A DNA stretch of 64,000 bases from Tretioscincus oriximinensis (lineage: Eukaryota; Chordata; Lepidosauria; Squamata; Gymnophthalmidae): NCBI GenBank assembly GCA_022410635.1, contig JAJVDF010000361.1, positions 865,193 to 929,192 of the forward strand, written 5' to 3'. A program made the position numbers and the translations under genes. Below are positions 42,901-55,086 of this stretch, in pieces. The notes beneath the pieces are model-generated. The model did not search any database and had not been told where the DNA came from. It saw only the letters and a program-made list of their open reading frames with translations. How positions within the stretch are numbered: the stretch's first letter is position 1; the number at the start of each line of letters is the position of its first letter.

Positions 42901-45900
42901 TTCAATACCTATTTTTGCTTCTTTTTTATATCCATTAATGATAATGCAGCACTGCTGTCCTGATTTGAGAAAAGTAATTGAAACAAAGAAACAGAAAACT
43001 TGGAAAGGGTCACATTTTACAAACCCAGCTTTCTGAATTCAAATACCATGGATTTTCATGCAGTGGCTTTTGAATATCAATAATACTAAAAAATATTTAA
43101 CCCCCCAAAATTAAGCTAAAATTATATCAATTCATAGGTATTCATAGGTAAGAAGCAATCAGAAGCATCTGTAAATAAGATGTTGCTTTTTATAGGGCTA
43201 ATTCTCTATATAACATTATAAAGGATTTATGCAATCATTGCTGTCCTTTCTCAAGAATGAAAAAATTGCTTTTTGCCCCGATGAATTTGCTTAGATTTCT
43301 CAGAAAACCTTCTCATAAGTCTAGTTTGTGATTCATTGTTCTGTGTTTCTTCTTCCAGCAATCCTTGTTGCCAAACAGGGGAATTCAAGCAAAAAAAAAA
43401 TCCTCTCTTTAAACTCGTCCAGGTTCTGTGAACGATCACGTGGAATTTTTCTATTCCATCATTACTTTCTCCACTGTAAATCTATCTGGAAAAGCAGCTG
43501 GTCTCATTGAAGGACAGGCCTGGAAGTTTCATCAGCTCTTGGCAACTTTTTTAGGAAAGTTAGATGGATCTATCGTAGCACAAAGACAGAACATTGTGCC
43601 TCAGAAGCTGCATAATAACATGAGCAAGAAAAAGCGTAATGACACCCCTTTCTAGCGCTACCATTGCTGGATCCCCACAAGTATGTGAGATACATCATTC
43701 ATGTTAATATAGCATTGAAAATAAATAAACAAATGTGCATGCACCCTGAGTCTTTTCAATACACAGATTGTAAAACACACAATCATACACATAAGAAATC
43801 TAGAAAATCTTTGAACCATTTTGCATCCCTTTATTCTATATAAAATAGATTTTGAAGGGGAGATAAACAATTTAAGCACTCTAGAACTTCCACGGTTTGC
43901 TTGTTGGATGAGAAAATATTGAACAATTTGCCTTCTAAACAGTTTAAACATTTTTTCATGCATTGTCAATTGAGACAAATGCAATTCAAGGTGTTGGAGG
44001 CCAGTGACAGGCTTCCTTTAATAATTTCCAAGAAAAGTTCCCATTTATTCCTCTTCAGGTTTTCAATTATGTTGCAGTTTCTGATGGCAACTTTACTAAC
44101 ATGGAATCCGAAAGGCTGTTGTAAACAAGCACTTTTGTAGCAGGAAAGATTTTTTCTAGGATATTAGTTTTTTACCTGTGATCTCTAATACTGCTCTGCC
44201 CCCTTGTGCTGCTGTAGTGAACTTGACTAAAAAACTGCTTGTCAGTCTTTGTACGCAAAAACCTACTTCTCTCTGACACATACACCCTCACACACAAAGC
44301 CACTGTCAGTCCTCAGTGTTCTGGCAAGTTCAAGGTCAGTGCCTAGCTATTTTCAGCTCATCTCTTCTTGATCCATTCGGAGAGATGACAAGGTAACGTG
44401 ATTCAGGGTCAGCTGTATTACAGGAACCGTTACATAAAGAGAGAAAGCAGAAATCAATCCTAGCTGACAGTGTCTTCAGGATAATCAGCGCTCACTCCAT
44501 GCCGCTGTCAGCTTCCCTGCATCAAACACCATGTTACTTCTGTCAGATCTTTTTAACAGAACCATATTCTCACATTTGGCAAAGTAAATAAATATTTCAC
44601 TAGTTTGCATTAGATTTAATGTTAGCAAAGTTTGTTACCTTGGTCTCTTTCGACTGATATCCTACAAACACTTGATAAGGGGGGAAAAAACCCGTAATCT
44701 CAATATATGGATTATCAGCTGAGGAATTGTTGTTACCAAGAGAGGATGGTAAAAATTAGTCCTGTAGGGAGAGGAGAAAAAGTGCCTCCTTCTAGAATTC
44801 CACCCCCCCATTTTGTGCTCACCTTTCCTCCTTTTACCTGTCACTTCTTTCCAACTACATCTGTTTCCCAGGTTGTTTGCTTAAATGGTGTTCAGCGTTG
44901 TGCTGATTCTATTAAGTCTTCACCCTAATGTTTTGAGACGCCTTTCTCAATTTGTTTGATTACGATCCCTTCCACTGAGTTATTTTCTACTGCAACCAGA
45001 CATCTTCTATGAGGAATTATAAACATATCATTTCACAAGATGGGCTGCAGTTTAGTGGCGTTTCGGCGACAGCACATGGTATGTCAGTTTGGAGGAAAGC
45101 GCCATTCCACCCACCTTGTGCTCCCATGAAACTGCCAAAGCCTGCAGAACTGCTCGGTAGAGCAATTTGCCATAATATTAGTTGTCAGTAAATTCAAAGA
45201 CAGACCTCCTAAAGCAATAAAATGGATTAGAAACCATTTTTAAAGGAAGACGACGAAGAAGAATTAACAAACTAGAATAAGAGTACACTGTCAACAAACA
45301 AATGCTTCATCATAGCACTGTAATTTGGAATTTTAATTACCCCTCTGCTTCAGTAACAAAACAATGTCTGAACTGGCAGCCATTTGAATCTCTCACAGGT
45401 CATTGAGCATTCTAGTTAATTACTCTATGAATAGCCTGTTTTTCTCCCCTCTGGAAACACGTTTCTAATGGCAGTCAAGGTCTGACAAATGTGTCATCTA
45501 CATAATTAGCTAGGAAGCAACACAAAACATTAAACATGCTTTGTGCCGACAACTATCAAAACATTTCATTTGTTGTCAATTATTCATTACTTTGTAGGTT
45601 CTGAAGGGGTTGTTATTATGGAAATAAGTCCAGATGCTAACAAGGTTAGAGCTTTTGATTCAAATTAGTAATCAGAGGACTAACTTTACCAAAAAAATGA
45701 AAGAAAAGTATACTCTCATACATTTATTGTAGCGTTCATTCTGCAGTGAATTATAAACGAATTTTGCTAAGTTAAGGTTTAAAATCAAGATGGCAAAGTG
45801 TGCTCTAATTTAGAGTTTAGAGAGCTGCATCGTCTTTTGAAGTACACTGATCTAAGCAGAAATAAACTTTCAGAATCTTTGACAAGACTAATTTGTACTT

Positions 45901-47091
45901 GGTAAACACTAAAAGATTTTCACAGCACAAGATGCAAGCACTTTGAGATCAGGGGGGAAACTAGGCACATTTTCCTATTTGTGCACTACATGTTTAAAAG
46001 GAAATAAGAAAAATGAGAAGAACCTTGCATTATAATGTTTCATATTGCAGTTTAATTAGAAAGTTGGTCTGCATAAGCCTTCTGTGGAGGAATCTGTTTT
46101 GAAAAACAAGAAACATTTATGATAAAATGTCAGTATTTAGTGTCCAGAAAATTCAAACGCTAATATGGTGGCTCAATAGGTTTTACAGTTCAGTTAAAAA
46201 ACATCAACCATGTGGAAATCCAAAAGGCAAGACAAAAATCAGCTTTCTCAAATAGGCAAGCATTAGAGTCAAAGATATTTTACACAAATCGGAAAGCTTT
46301 GCTTTTAAAAATAAAAATATTTAAATATTTTTTAAAATTAAATATTTTTGTAACGTCCAGTTTTATTTGCCTTTTAACAAAGAAACTGCAACACTTTTTT
46401 TAAAAAAATGCTGCTAAATTATAGATAGGATATTGGCAGGTTTCTTTTTAAAAAAAAAATCAAGCAGCTATTAAACTGGGTATGGCGGCATATACTTTGC
46501 CCCATGATTTCACTTTTTCGGAGACTCATTTCTGTGTGTACCTAGTTGTGCTGTCAAAGTGCAACCTAGGGGCTCCAAGGCCATGAACTTTCATTCCGAA
46601 ATATCAGAGCCCTGATGACAACCCAATTGTCTCTATTTGCCATCTACACTCAAGTGAGCGTAATGAGAATACTGCCTCCCTAAACCAATTTTAGTGGCAC
46701 AATGAAAATATTTTCATGCACAAATAACAACTGTAGAAAGCAACTACAGTAGCAGAAGACTGTCTAATATCATTCTTGTCCACCTTCAGCATTTTGTCTG
46801 TAGGGAGGTTAACACAGGAAAAGTATTCCACATAAGCATGCTACCACCTCGTTCTGCTGCATGGGCTATCATTATTACTTTGCCAAATCACATGACAAAA
46901 TTTACTCTTTCAAGGTATTTATGATTGTCTAGGCCTTTATTGTCTTGGTGTTTACATACAATACATAGATATTCAGATGTTCTCACTAGGTGGGAGCTCT
47001 TTGTGCATACAAAAAAAGGCTTCTCTAAAAAGGGTTACCACCAATAAATGAGAAAGGGGTTCTGCAGCTTTAATGAATATAAAAAGGAAAT
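39931..47091. other. No gene seen (39931-47091), longest repeat-poor stretch
   Basis: About 7.2 kb without a supported gene. It contains a short TAG/CTA palindromic microsatellite at 41142-41162, a duplicated ATTCATAGGT at 43130-43149, and CT- or A-rich homopolymers. The open frames (up to 108 codons) lack domains, and several sit opposite each other. The stretch 45300-45800 is repeat-free and rich in ATTA/TAAT homeodomain-type cores. Confidence 0.4.
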
Positions 47092-47378
47092 GCAGCTTGG
47101 TGTCGTGGTTAGACAGTTGCACTTGCATCTGGGCGTCTCCAAGTTTGATTCCCCACTCCTCCATGAAAGACAGCTGGGTGACCTTGAGCCTGTCACAGTT
47201 CTTTGAACTCTCTCAGCCCCACCTAAGGTAGCATATTCCACTCTATACCCAAAGGTCTCAAGGCAGCCAACCATAGGGTGACGCACAAAGCAACAAAAGC
47301 TTTGTCCGTCACCCTATGGTTGGCCGCCCTGAGACCTTCGGTTATAGGGCGGAATATAAGTACAAATAAATAAATAAT
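47092..47378 (+). mobile_element. Sauria SINE carrying an inverted duplication of its own tail
   Basis: The head (GCAGCTTGGTGTCGTGGTTA) and body (GACAGCTGGGTGACCTTGAG, TCTCAGCCCCACCT) are followed by an inverted copy of the tail, then the normal tail (TTATAGGGCGGAATATAAGT and AAATAAATAAAT). In the copy at 7519-7782 the position of the inverted segment is occupied by TCTCCACAGGGTGTCTGTTG. Confidence 0.8.
47236..47354. repeat. 119-nt hairpin within the SINE
   Basis: The arms 47236-47286 and 47304-47354 are 51 bases each with about eight mismatches, several of the CG-to-TG/CA type. The stem continues inward with ACAAAGC against GCTTTGT, leaving a 7-base loop (AACAAAA). Confidence 0.85.
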
Positions 47379-47490
47379 GAAATTCCTGCACCATTTGGTG
47401 AACATTCCTCATTTCCACATTCGTTAAAATTGCAAAACTTATGTCTCTGTTTTGGTGATTACATTGTCTATAAAACACCTCAGTGGTGCT

Positions 47491-47610
47491 GTTCAGACAC
47501 AAACTTTTAATCCATCTTCAGTCTCCAAAACTGATTAAACCAGGAAAAAACCCCTCAGTTAAGTCCAATTCTTCATGACTGAAAATGGATTAAAGGTTTG
47601 TATCAGAAGC
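47491..47610. mobile_element. ~120-bp inverted-repeat MITE
   Basis: The left arm GTTCAGACACAAACTTTTAA then TCCATCTTCAGTC (47491-47523) is mirrored by GACTGAAAATGGATTAAAGG then TTTGTATCAGAAGC (47577-47610). The similarity may extend outward (GGTGCTGTTCAGAC), a start reminiscent of Harbinger-type termini. No clear target duplication was found. Confidence 0.6.
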
Positions 47611-47780
47611 CAGTCCCAGAGAAGTTAGTATAAAGCTTTTCTGTGTTTTTCCATTTCTAAGCCATATTCTTCTAATATTCAGAAGAGAGGCAGGAGAAGA
47701 GTGACATGTAAACTTCTCTACTTGTCAACAACTTCTAAGGATGCAATCTAAGGGTGTTTATGGGGACCCCTCCCCCCCAG

Positions 47781-48115
47781 TATAGAATCATAGAATTATA
47801 GAGTTGGAAGGGGCCTCCCAGGTCATTGCGTCCAACCCCCTGCTCAATGCAGGATTCATTAAACCATCCCAGACAGATGACTATCCAGTCTCTGTTTGAA
47901 GACTTCCAGCGAAGGCAAACTCACCACCTCCTGTGGCAACCTGTTACACTGGCTTATCACCCTGACTGTTAGCATGTTTTTTCTGTTATCTAATCTAAAT
48001 CTACTCCCCTGCAGTTTCATTCCATTGTTTCTGGTCTTTCCATGTGCCAATGAGAGCAATGTGGATCCTTCTGCTCTGAGACAGCCCTTCAGATATTTTT
48101 AGATAGTAGTTTGGT
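47781..48115 (-). mobile_element. CR1 3' end, second subfamily
   Basis: The plus strand starts TATAGAATCATAGAATTATA. The minus-strand frame at 47859-48059 encodes FRLDNRKNMLTVRVISQCNR, then LPQEVVSLPSLEVFKQRLDS and HLSGMV, the conserved CR1 protein C-terminus. The frame is open for 66 codons, so this is a relatively well-kept copy. Confidence 0.85.
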
Positions 48116-48928
48116 ATGCCACTCATTTAAGATCTGAAAGTTCCTTACTGTGTTTTAAAATCTGGGAATGATGACCCTTTCTTATATCAGGTGAAATAAC
48201 TGAAAGGATGGGTTTTTCCTATCAGATGCATTGGGCAGGGACACATTGGAGAAAAACATAACTCATAGTATAGGAACAAATGTTATCACCAAGCAACCAC
48301 ACAAGGGTTATGGGAAGCTATGGCAAGTAACTGGCCAATTATCTTGAACATTTATGTTTTTGAACAATTGCAAAAAAATAATAATATTGTGACTTCTAAA
48401 AGGAGCAAGCAAACAATAAAAAAGACCTGTCTGTTCTAGGCTATCCTATACTGGTTTTGTAAATAGCTGAGAGACCTAGTAGTGAGGGGGGAATATGGTT
48501 ATATATATTTTCATTCAGTAACAGACCTAATGTCTTCATTGAATGGCTGAAAAGAAGTAATCTGGGAATGCAGATAACACCCACCTTTATCTTTCTTTCA
48601 CTAGGCTAGGAAAAATAGAAAAGATTTTAAATGAGTGCTTAGGTGAATCAAAGAGGCAAACTAACTAAAACACAATGCAGATAGCAACAAGCATTGTAGT
48701 TTGATGGTTCATCTAATAAGATGAAGAATTTGATTGAAGTTCAGCATGAAGCTACTGTTTCTCTAAGGGATTGGTAGCCTGGGATTAGTCATTGATCATG
48801 GCTAATCTGTGTGGGCCTCAAAGGTTCTGCGACTGCAAGTGCATTATATCAGTTGCAGCTAATACATCTTGCCTTCTTGGGTACCACTGAGTCATAATTA
48901 ACTCCTGGTTACTGAAAAGTACCTATAT
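48116..48928. other. No gene seen (48116-48928)
   Basis: AT-rich; no coding frame above background. Confidence 0.4.
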
Positions 48929-49137
48929 GCCATTGTTTTTTTTAAAAAAATGATTTTTATTAATATTATTGTACATAAAGAAACCCAAGTAAACAATCAC
49001 ATATCCATGAAAACAAAGCAAAAAAACAAAAACAAAAATCCCAGTTTGCACACACACACCCAGTGGGAGATCGATAAAGTAACTACAATGGAAATGTTAC
49101 CATAATTATATTATACATAAACTGAAATGTCAATATA
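48929..49137 (-). mobile_element. L1-type 3' end (probable), interrupted by a mariner-like element
   Basis: On the minus strand the sequence ends ...TACAATAATATTAATAAAAA, TCATTTTTTTAAAAAAAA. This resembles the 3' ends of the L1 copies at 57309-58636 (CAATAAAAATTTAATTTC then A's) and at 1037-1392. The rest is a non-coding 3' UTR, which continues past the inserted element to at least 49395. Coding similarity was not seen, so the call is moderate. Confidence 0.45.
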
Positions 49138-49341
49138 CAGGGTGCTTCAAAAAAATGTATACGCACTTTGAACTTCCATACTATGTACAGAATCAGTGGT
49201 GACTCGTACTCAGAATTGTATTGATGCTGCAGGTCACCAATTTGAAAAGTATTAACATTTGTTATTTATTTAACTTTGTAGAACAGTAAATAAATTTTCT
49301 ATGGAAGTTCACAGTGTGTATACATTTTTTGAAGCACCCTG
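49138..49341. mobile_element. 204-bp mariner-like MITE with TA target
   Basis: TA at 49136-49137 and 49342-49343 flank CAGGGTGCTTCAAAAAAATG at the left and its inverse CATTTTTTGAAGCACCCTG at the right. The inverted match continues for about 42 bases (TATACGCACTTTGAACTTCC against GGAAGTTCACAGTGTGTATA). The centre is AT-rich and non-coding. A CAGGGTG start and TA target are typical of mariner-type elements. Confidence 0.8.
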
Positions 49342-49395
49342 TAGTTGCAAATTGAAGATAAAGTCCAATGTATGTTTAATAATCTGGAACCTATC

Positions 49396-52300
49396 ACTTA
49401 ATCCATCAACAAGCAATACAAATAACCAATTCTGAACCCATGATTTTGCGACATGAAGACCTTGTCTTGCTCTCTTCCTTTCATCCCCAGTCTCACTGGT
49501 CTGGCAAACAGGATTGTAGTGGTATGCTCTAGTGTGCATAGTGCCCTGCCTGCTTTCCGGAGCAGCAGAAGTGCAACAAGTAGAGGTACTGCCTGATACA
49601 ATGGCATCAAGTGAAATGCTTCTGTCCAGGAGTAGCTGTCCAGGGGTAACATCTAGTCTCCTGTGATGGCAGCAGTGGACAGAGGCAGCACCTTGTTTCC
49701 TGTGATGGCAGCAAGCAAAGTACATCTGCTGCCTTTCCCAACAGGAGTATGGCAGCAGAGGTGCTGCCTGGCCCACTGCAATGTGAGAGGAGCAGGAGTA
49801 TGGCAGCAGGTAGTGGCAAATGACCAATTTATTTTCACCCTTGCTTGCTGGATTGCTGGCTCTTGCATACATATGCAAACAAGAATGAGTCAGCATCTAA
49901 TCTACTTCTTCCACTGCAATGGAAGAGAAGCAACTCAGAAGCCTGAAAATTTTGAAAATCAGGTTGCCAACCTGATTTTAAAAAATTCACAACCTGGAAG
50001 TCCAAAACATAATTCTGGCTACCACACCCCAAATATCCAGGAGCAACTTAATCATTCTGAGAGATCTAGTAACTCTAATATTTAAATACAGTATGGGTTA
50101 GTTATGCCTTTGTTACAAAATATACAGGCAAAATTAACCATGTTGTTATTGTTATAGGATTCAGTATCGGTGACTTGTTTGTTTCGTTTCATCTATGGTA
50201 TTGTATGCCATTCGTATTTTCAGTGACATCAAACTATTCTGAAAATTTGGCTCATCCAGAGATTCTGCAACATGAACTCCAGCTATAGTGGATGCAAGAA
50301 GGCAACTTCTTTACATAACAACATTTTAACAGCCTTTTACATGTGTTTTATATTAGCAATTGCTATTCTGCCTTTTCAGAACACCCAAGGAAATTCATGA
50401 AGCGGTATGTATGAACATAATAGCAACACTGCGTCCAAATATAATTTACTTTGACTGCAAATCCAGTTGAAATTCCTAACAACTACATCCATGACAAAAT
50501 AAAGGGTTAAATGGGAAAGTAGACATAATACCTAAAGATATCCACAAGGAAATAAAGAATTATAGCTTGAGCCACAAGCTCAAGGCAGTTATCCTCAAAA
50601 TATTCTAACATCAACGAGTCCATTCCTGAACAATTAACTAGATGATGATCATGATGATGAGACCTAATAGGTCTGGCTGTAGAAAATAGATGCAAAATTA
50701 CATGCAAAATATGACCCATCGTAGTAGCTTTGCCATTGAAAGTTGTTATAGATCAGTTTAATGAGAACTGTTAGATTTGGCTGTAGTGAAAATACACCAA
50801 AATACTGTTTTCGTGTGTGGCAAACATGCAGTATTTTCAATGGAACCTGTGTTTTTTCAAAGTACCTTATCCAGGTATTTAAAGGCACTGCTTTTTCCAA
50901 GGCAACATTTGTTTTATTTAAAGATATGACTGTATTTCAAATTTGCAAGGGCAGATTTTGGTGTTTTAAGAAATAGGAGGCAGAGTGCTTATCTTAAATT
51001 TTATCCTTGAGGATAGAACCAATGATTTTCCACAATGTAAGTAGACAACAAACCTGCAGGCTCCTTAAAGGGCTTGGGGTGGGGAATTAAAAAGCTGCTA
51101 TTGAAGAAAATGTTTAGCTACCTAGTTGGCAGGTATTTGCAATACAGATCTCCTGTGAACATAATCTTTTATTGTTGTTCAATGGTTCTAATATATATAG
51201 CTCTAATACAATGATGTATTCATTTTAGAATTGTTAGTGTATAGTTTTGCCCAGGGATGCATTTGGGCATTGAAGTATTGGAGGAAAACTGCCAGTGATT
51301 GACATATTAAATGTATCAGCAACTGAAGAGTGGGAAGAGTTGTAGACAAGGTGTAATAGGGAGCTCAGTAAATTCTAGTGCACTAATAAGAGTAATTAAT
51401 TTGTCCTGAGAATAAGTGTACTAGAAGTGTGAAGTAAGGCTATATCTAAAGCACAGAAAATATGGAAGTCAATAAGACTTTCTTCAGTTAATCTTTGATC
51501 GTGAAAATGGGATTTAGTCAAGAAAAAAAAACTTTTCTACATCTGTAATTTACATAATTAAAAATCATAATTTTTAAAAAGTGGATAAAAAGTAGTAATT
51601 TTTAGTGCTGAAATCAAATTAATCCACTAGCATTAATTGTCTCAAATTTGAGGACCTTGCAAGTCAAAATGGTGGAAAATATAATAATGCATGCAATAGT
51701 TTTCCCCCAGCTACAATATTCCATTTTCCATCTTTTTGTTTTGTTTTGTTGAGGAGGGAATGTGAATTTTTATTTTATTTTCATTACAATCTAATGACCA
51801 AAAGATAAACTTTAAATAATAAGTCCAAGAATAAAAAAGCCATTTTATACTAAACTACCTGCAGTTATTGGGAAGGGAAATAGAATTGTGAAACTGAAAA
51901 CATTTTTTTAAAAGGAGTGCAGACTCAATTAATTAACACTAAACAGATCACATATTTATACAAAAGTCAAAATATTTTGGAAGCTGATAATACTATAAGC
52001 CTTCACACAGTAGAAAAACAAGAAAGAAATGCAAAGTGTTACAGTTACACATGCCTGCCTGATCAATGGTTTTCACATATTGATCTATAAATGGAGTTGA
52101 CAGTCTGTGTTGGCTGCACATTTTCCAAGCAAGTCTATTTTTGTACAAAACCAATACGGCCAATTACCTTTCTTTGAGATGCCAACTTGTATCACTTCAA
52201 TGGAATTTAAAGTCATTTTAATTAAATATCAGGTCCTACTTCAGGACAATCTTCATAAAGCAAACTTCAAACTTGACTGTAAACTAGATGTGAAGTAAAC

Positions 52301-53291
52301 ACAGATAACAGCTTAGTTTTTCCTGAAGTGCTTCCAAAAATCTACCCAACATTAACAGCTAGTAATTTTAAGAAATTTCTTTGGCTAGTCATAATTTTGT
52401 CAAATTTGCTGGAAACAGGAAGAAGCTAAAAACAAAGGATAATAGTCTCTGAGAATGCATTAAAGAGATTTCCTCTCTTTGAGAGTAAATTAGAAAGATA
52501 AAGACAACCCATTTGTTTTATCTAATCAGAAAAAACTCTTAATTCGTTAACCTTTTGGAATGACTAAATAGACTCATTTTTAAACTGAAAGAAGATGTTA
52601 CAAGCATTGAAATTGCTGTGAATGAGACAAAATGTACCTCTCTGATGTTTAAGAGATGAAAATATTGAATATTTATGCACATTGAAGGACTGCATATTAA
52701 GAGGAAACATGGGAAGAAGTTGTGTTTAGTAAAATCAGAGCCCAACTGATTCGACCTTGAAATGAAACATTAATATCACTTCCTCTATTTTGAAATTAAC
52801 AGGAGGGACACACCCTTTGAGAACTAGACAAAACGGTTAAAACACGCAACAGAATTAGTACATAAAATAGAACATGTTTAGAAGTCCTGTGGGCTCTTAT
52901 GATCCCTTTCTCCTTATGATTTGACAATGGAAGAAAGAAAATATTCTCAGATCAAAAGCCTCCACAGTAAAAGGTTGCACACATCATATTTTCATAGTAT
53001 AAGTATGAGATTGTGGGAGATTTGCCTCATGTAATTGCAGGGATCCAGTAATGGTAGTGTTAGAAAAGGATGACATTATATTTCTTCTTACTAGCACTTT
53101 TATGCTGCTTTTGCAGTGCTATGCCTTATCTATGTCATCCAAAAATGTTCAGTTCAGTTCAGTGAAATTTACAATTAAAAAACCAAAAGTGAAATTAAAA
53201 CAAAACAAAACTTGGAAGGCTTGCAAAACTGGGATGAGTTAAAAAGTGAGGTTTTCCCTTGAATTCCCTGAAAGAGCCAGAAATCATTGTC
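49396..53291. other. No gene seen (49396-53291)
   Basis: About 3.9 kb. 49600-49810 is GC-richer with repeated GATGGCAGCA and AGGAGTATGGCAGCAG strings. A 195-codon minus-strand frame (49309-49896) runs through this area and into the mariner-like element, so it is not a gene. An almost perfect 25-nt palindrome lies at 49955-49979. Nothing else is supported. Confidence 0.4.
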
Positions 53292-53580
53292 AGAAGAAGA
53301 AAGAGAAGAATCGAGTTTTTATACCTCGCTCTTTTCCAGAGTGGCTTACAGGATTAATTTTCACCCGCAGGCTTACATCTTATTCTGTCTTCCCCATCAT
53401 GTTAATGATTGTACTAATTTATCTAATTGATATGCAAATTACAAATTTGCATCTCTTTAGAATAGCTGAGTTGACTAGAGCTGCAGGCTGGTGGAAGGCA
53501 CTCACCACTCCCCACACCTGCACAGGGCTTCAAAACCCATTCTCCCAGATGGAAGACTGTCTCCTTAGGCACTGAACCAA
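53292..53580 (-). mobile_element. tRNA-derived SINE (second family), copy 4
   Basis: GAAGAAGAAAGAGAAGAATC at the tail side, then TTGACTAGAGCTGCAGGCTG, GCACTCACCACTCCCCACAC and GGGCTTCAAAACCCATTCTC (degraded B box). More diverged than copies 1-3. It directly abuts a CR1 end at about 53581. Confidence 0.7.
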
Positions 53581-53945
53581 ATTCCTTGAAAGTGATGAGC
53601 AGAAGAGTGAGGATAGACAAAGAAAAGTATTTTTTTCACTCAGAGGGACATCAGCCTATGGAATTTACTTCCAGAAGAGGTGCTAGTAGTTAGCAACCTG
53701 GATAGCTTTAAGGCAGGTTTAGACAAATTCATGGAAGCCAAGGGTATAAATAGTTACTAGGATGGATTTCATACTGNCACTGAGATGGAGCAACATGCAG
53801 TATCCCAGAAATGCCTTTTCAGGGCATCAAGTTGAACAGTTGAAGATTTTGGCTTCTTGTGTTTCAGATTGCCCACTGTGTGAGATAGAATGCTGGACTA
53901 GATGGGCTCTAACCAAATTCACCAGGGTTCCTCTTATGTTCTTAT
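53581..53945 (+). mobile_element. CR1 3' end fragment
   Basis: CCTTGAAAGTGATGAGCAGA, GGAATTTACTTCCAGAAGAG, AGAATGCTGGACTAGATGGG and the octamers TTCTTATGTTCTTATG. Coding remnant YGIYFQKR-like, broken by stops. Confidence 0.8.
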
Positions 53946-54233
53946 GTTTAGAAGGGATACAGAACAACCAAAGGTTAAGCTCTATGCAGGGTTTTCTGGG
54001 AAATGTAGGTAAATTCATCTGCAGAAAAGTATTTATTTTGTATTTGTGAATGACAAGCACAACTTGTAAGCACAGTTAGAGTTAGGATTGCAATTCCCAG
54101 TACATATAGAAGAACTAGGGTTGTAGTGAAACAGTAACATCTAAAATTCAAGTTAAGAAAAACTGCTACACAGGGTTAGCAAAGTTTTAGGCTAAAAATG
54201 GTTTAAGATAAGTTTAAAACCATTATTAAAAAT

Positions 54234-54895
54234 CTATTTTGAGATCAGCGCAGCTCGAATTCTGGCAGCCTTGGAAATAAACAAGGCTACTCGAGTGGTG
54301 ATACATTTATCCATTCCATTCAAGAGCCAGTGCACTTTTTCTCTTTTATCTAAAACTTGTCCATTTGTAAACAAGGAAGTTAAATAGCACTCCCTGATAT
54401 TACTATAAAAGGTGCAGGCTAAGAGGACATTGACCTCACAGGTGCATAGTCTGTCTTGAACTGGGATTTTCATGTACCGTCCTCGGGTCATTTGGATGTC
54501 GAGCTGGTCAAACCTCGCCCTAGTGAAGGCGATTCGCAGATGTGATGGAAGGGAGAACCTCAAATAACTTTCCAGTTTCACTTGGTGTTTATAGACAGTA
54601 AGAAAATGAGTTGCTTTTGCTTGTGCTATGACCGCTAAATCATTTTGTGCTTCCATGTCAAGGGTTCTTTGCTTTAAAACTGCTAAAAATGGTAGATATG
54701 CCTGTTATACGCCTTATTACCAGAAATAAAAGTATACCTGGTATCTGTATATGCACAATCAAATATCTTGAACATCACTATGGGACTAATGTGAAGGCCT
54801 ATTATATTATATAAGAGCTGTGAGGGCAACCCCTGCTCTAAGCATGCAGACTGAATGAAAAGACTGACCATCATCTCAAACAGATGACAGGACAT
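54234..54895 (-). pseudogene. Unassigned LINE C-terminal region
   Basis: The 140-codon frame (54234-54656) contains RIAFTRARFDQLDIQMTRGR, a RLCTCE-like cysteine pair, and then WLLNGMDKC and TRVALFISKAARIRAAL. This pattern (R-AFTRAR, RGRY, RLC-C, then a helical end) resembles the region after the RT domain in some LINE proteins. Its end matches the plus-strand fragment at 690-880. A second short frame (54683-54895) upstream on the same strand may be the preceding protein part after a stop. The LINE family is not assigned. Confidence 0.5.
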
Positions 54896-55086
54896 GGTGT
54901 GCTAAGCCTGCTCTCAGCCACAGGCCACATATGGGGGTGCCTGGTGGAATATGTCTTCTGACCTGTTCAATGACAGCTGGACATGTCATCCAGAAGGTGC
55001 ACCCTGTCTGGAGGAATGTGCCTCTGGCCTGCCCCTAGCTCCATTTGGCTGCAGTTTTGTGGAGACACATCACTTTTTTTCTGCCT

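Noticed and set aside
49309..49896. 195-codon minus-strand frame
   Set aside because: Its end lies inside the mariner-like inverted repeat, and its middle is short repeated GGCAGCA strings; no family resemblance.
48926..50210. 9-base TATGCCATT match as target duplication of the L1-like segment at 48929
   Set aside because: Too short and flanked by mismatches, and no L1 coding remnant was seen between the two positions.
51740..51800. Another L1 3' end (GTGAATTTTTATTTTATTTTC)
   Set aside because: Only weak similarity to the L1 3' UTRs, with no coding part or target duplication.
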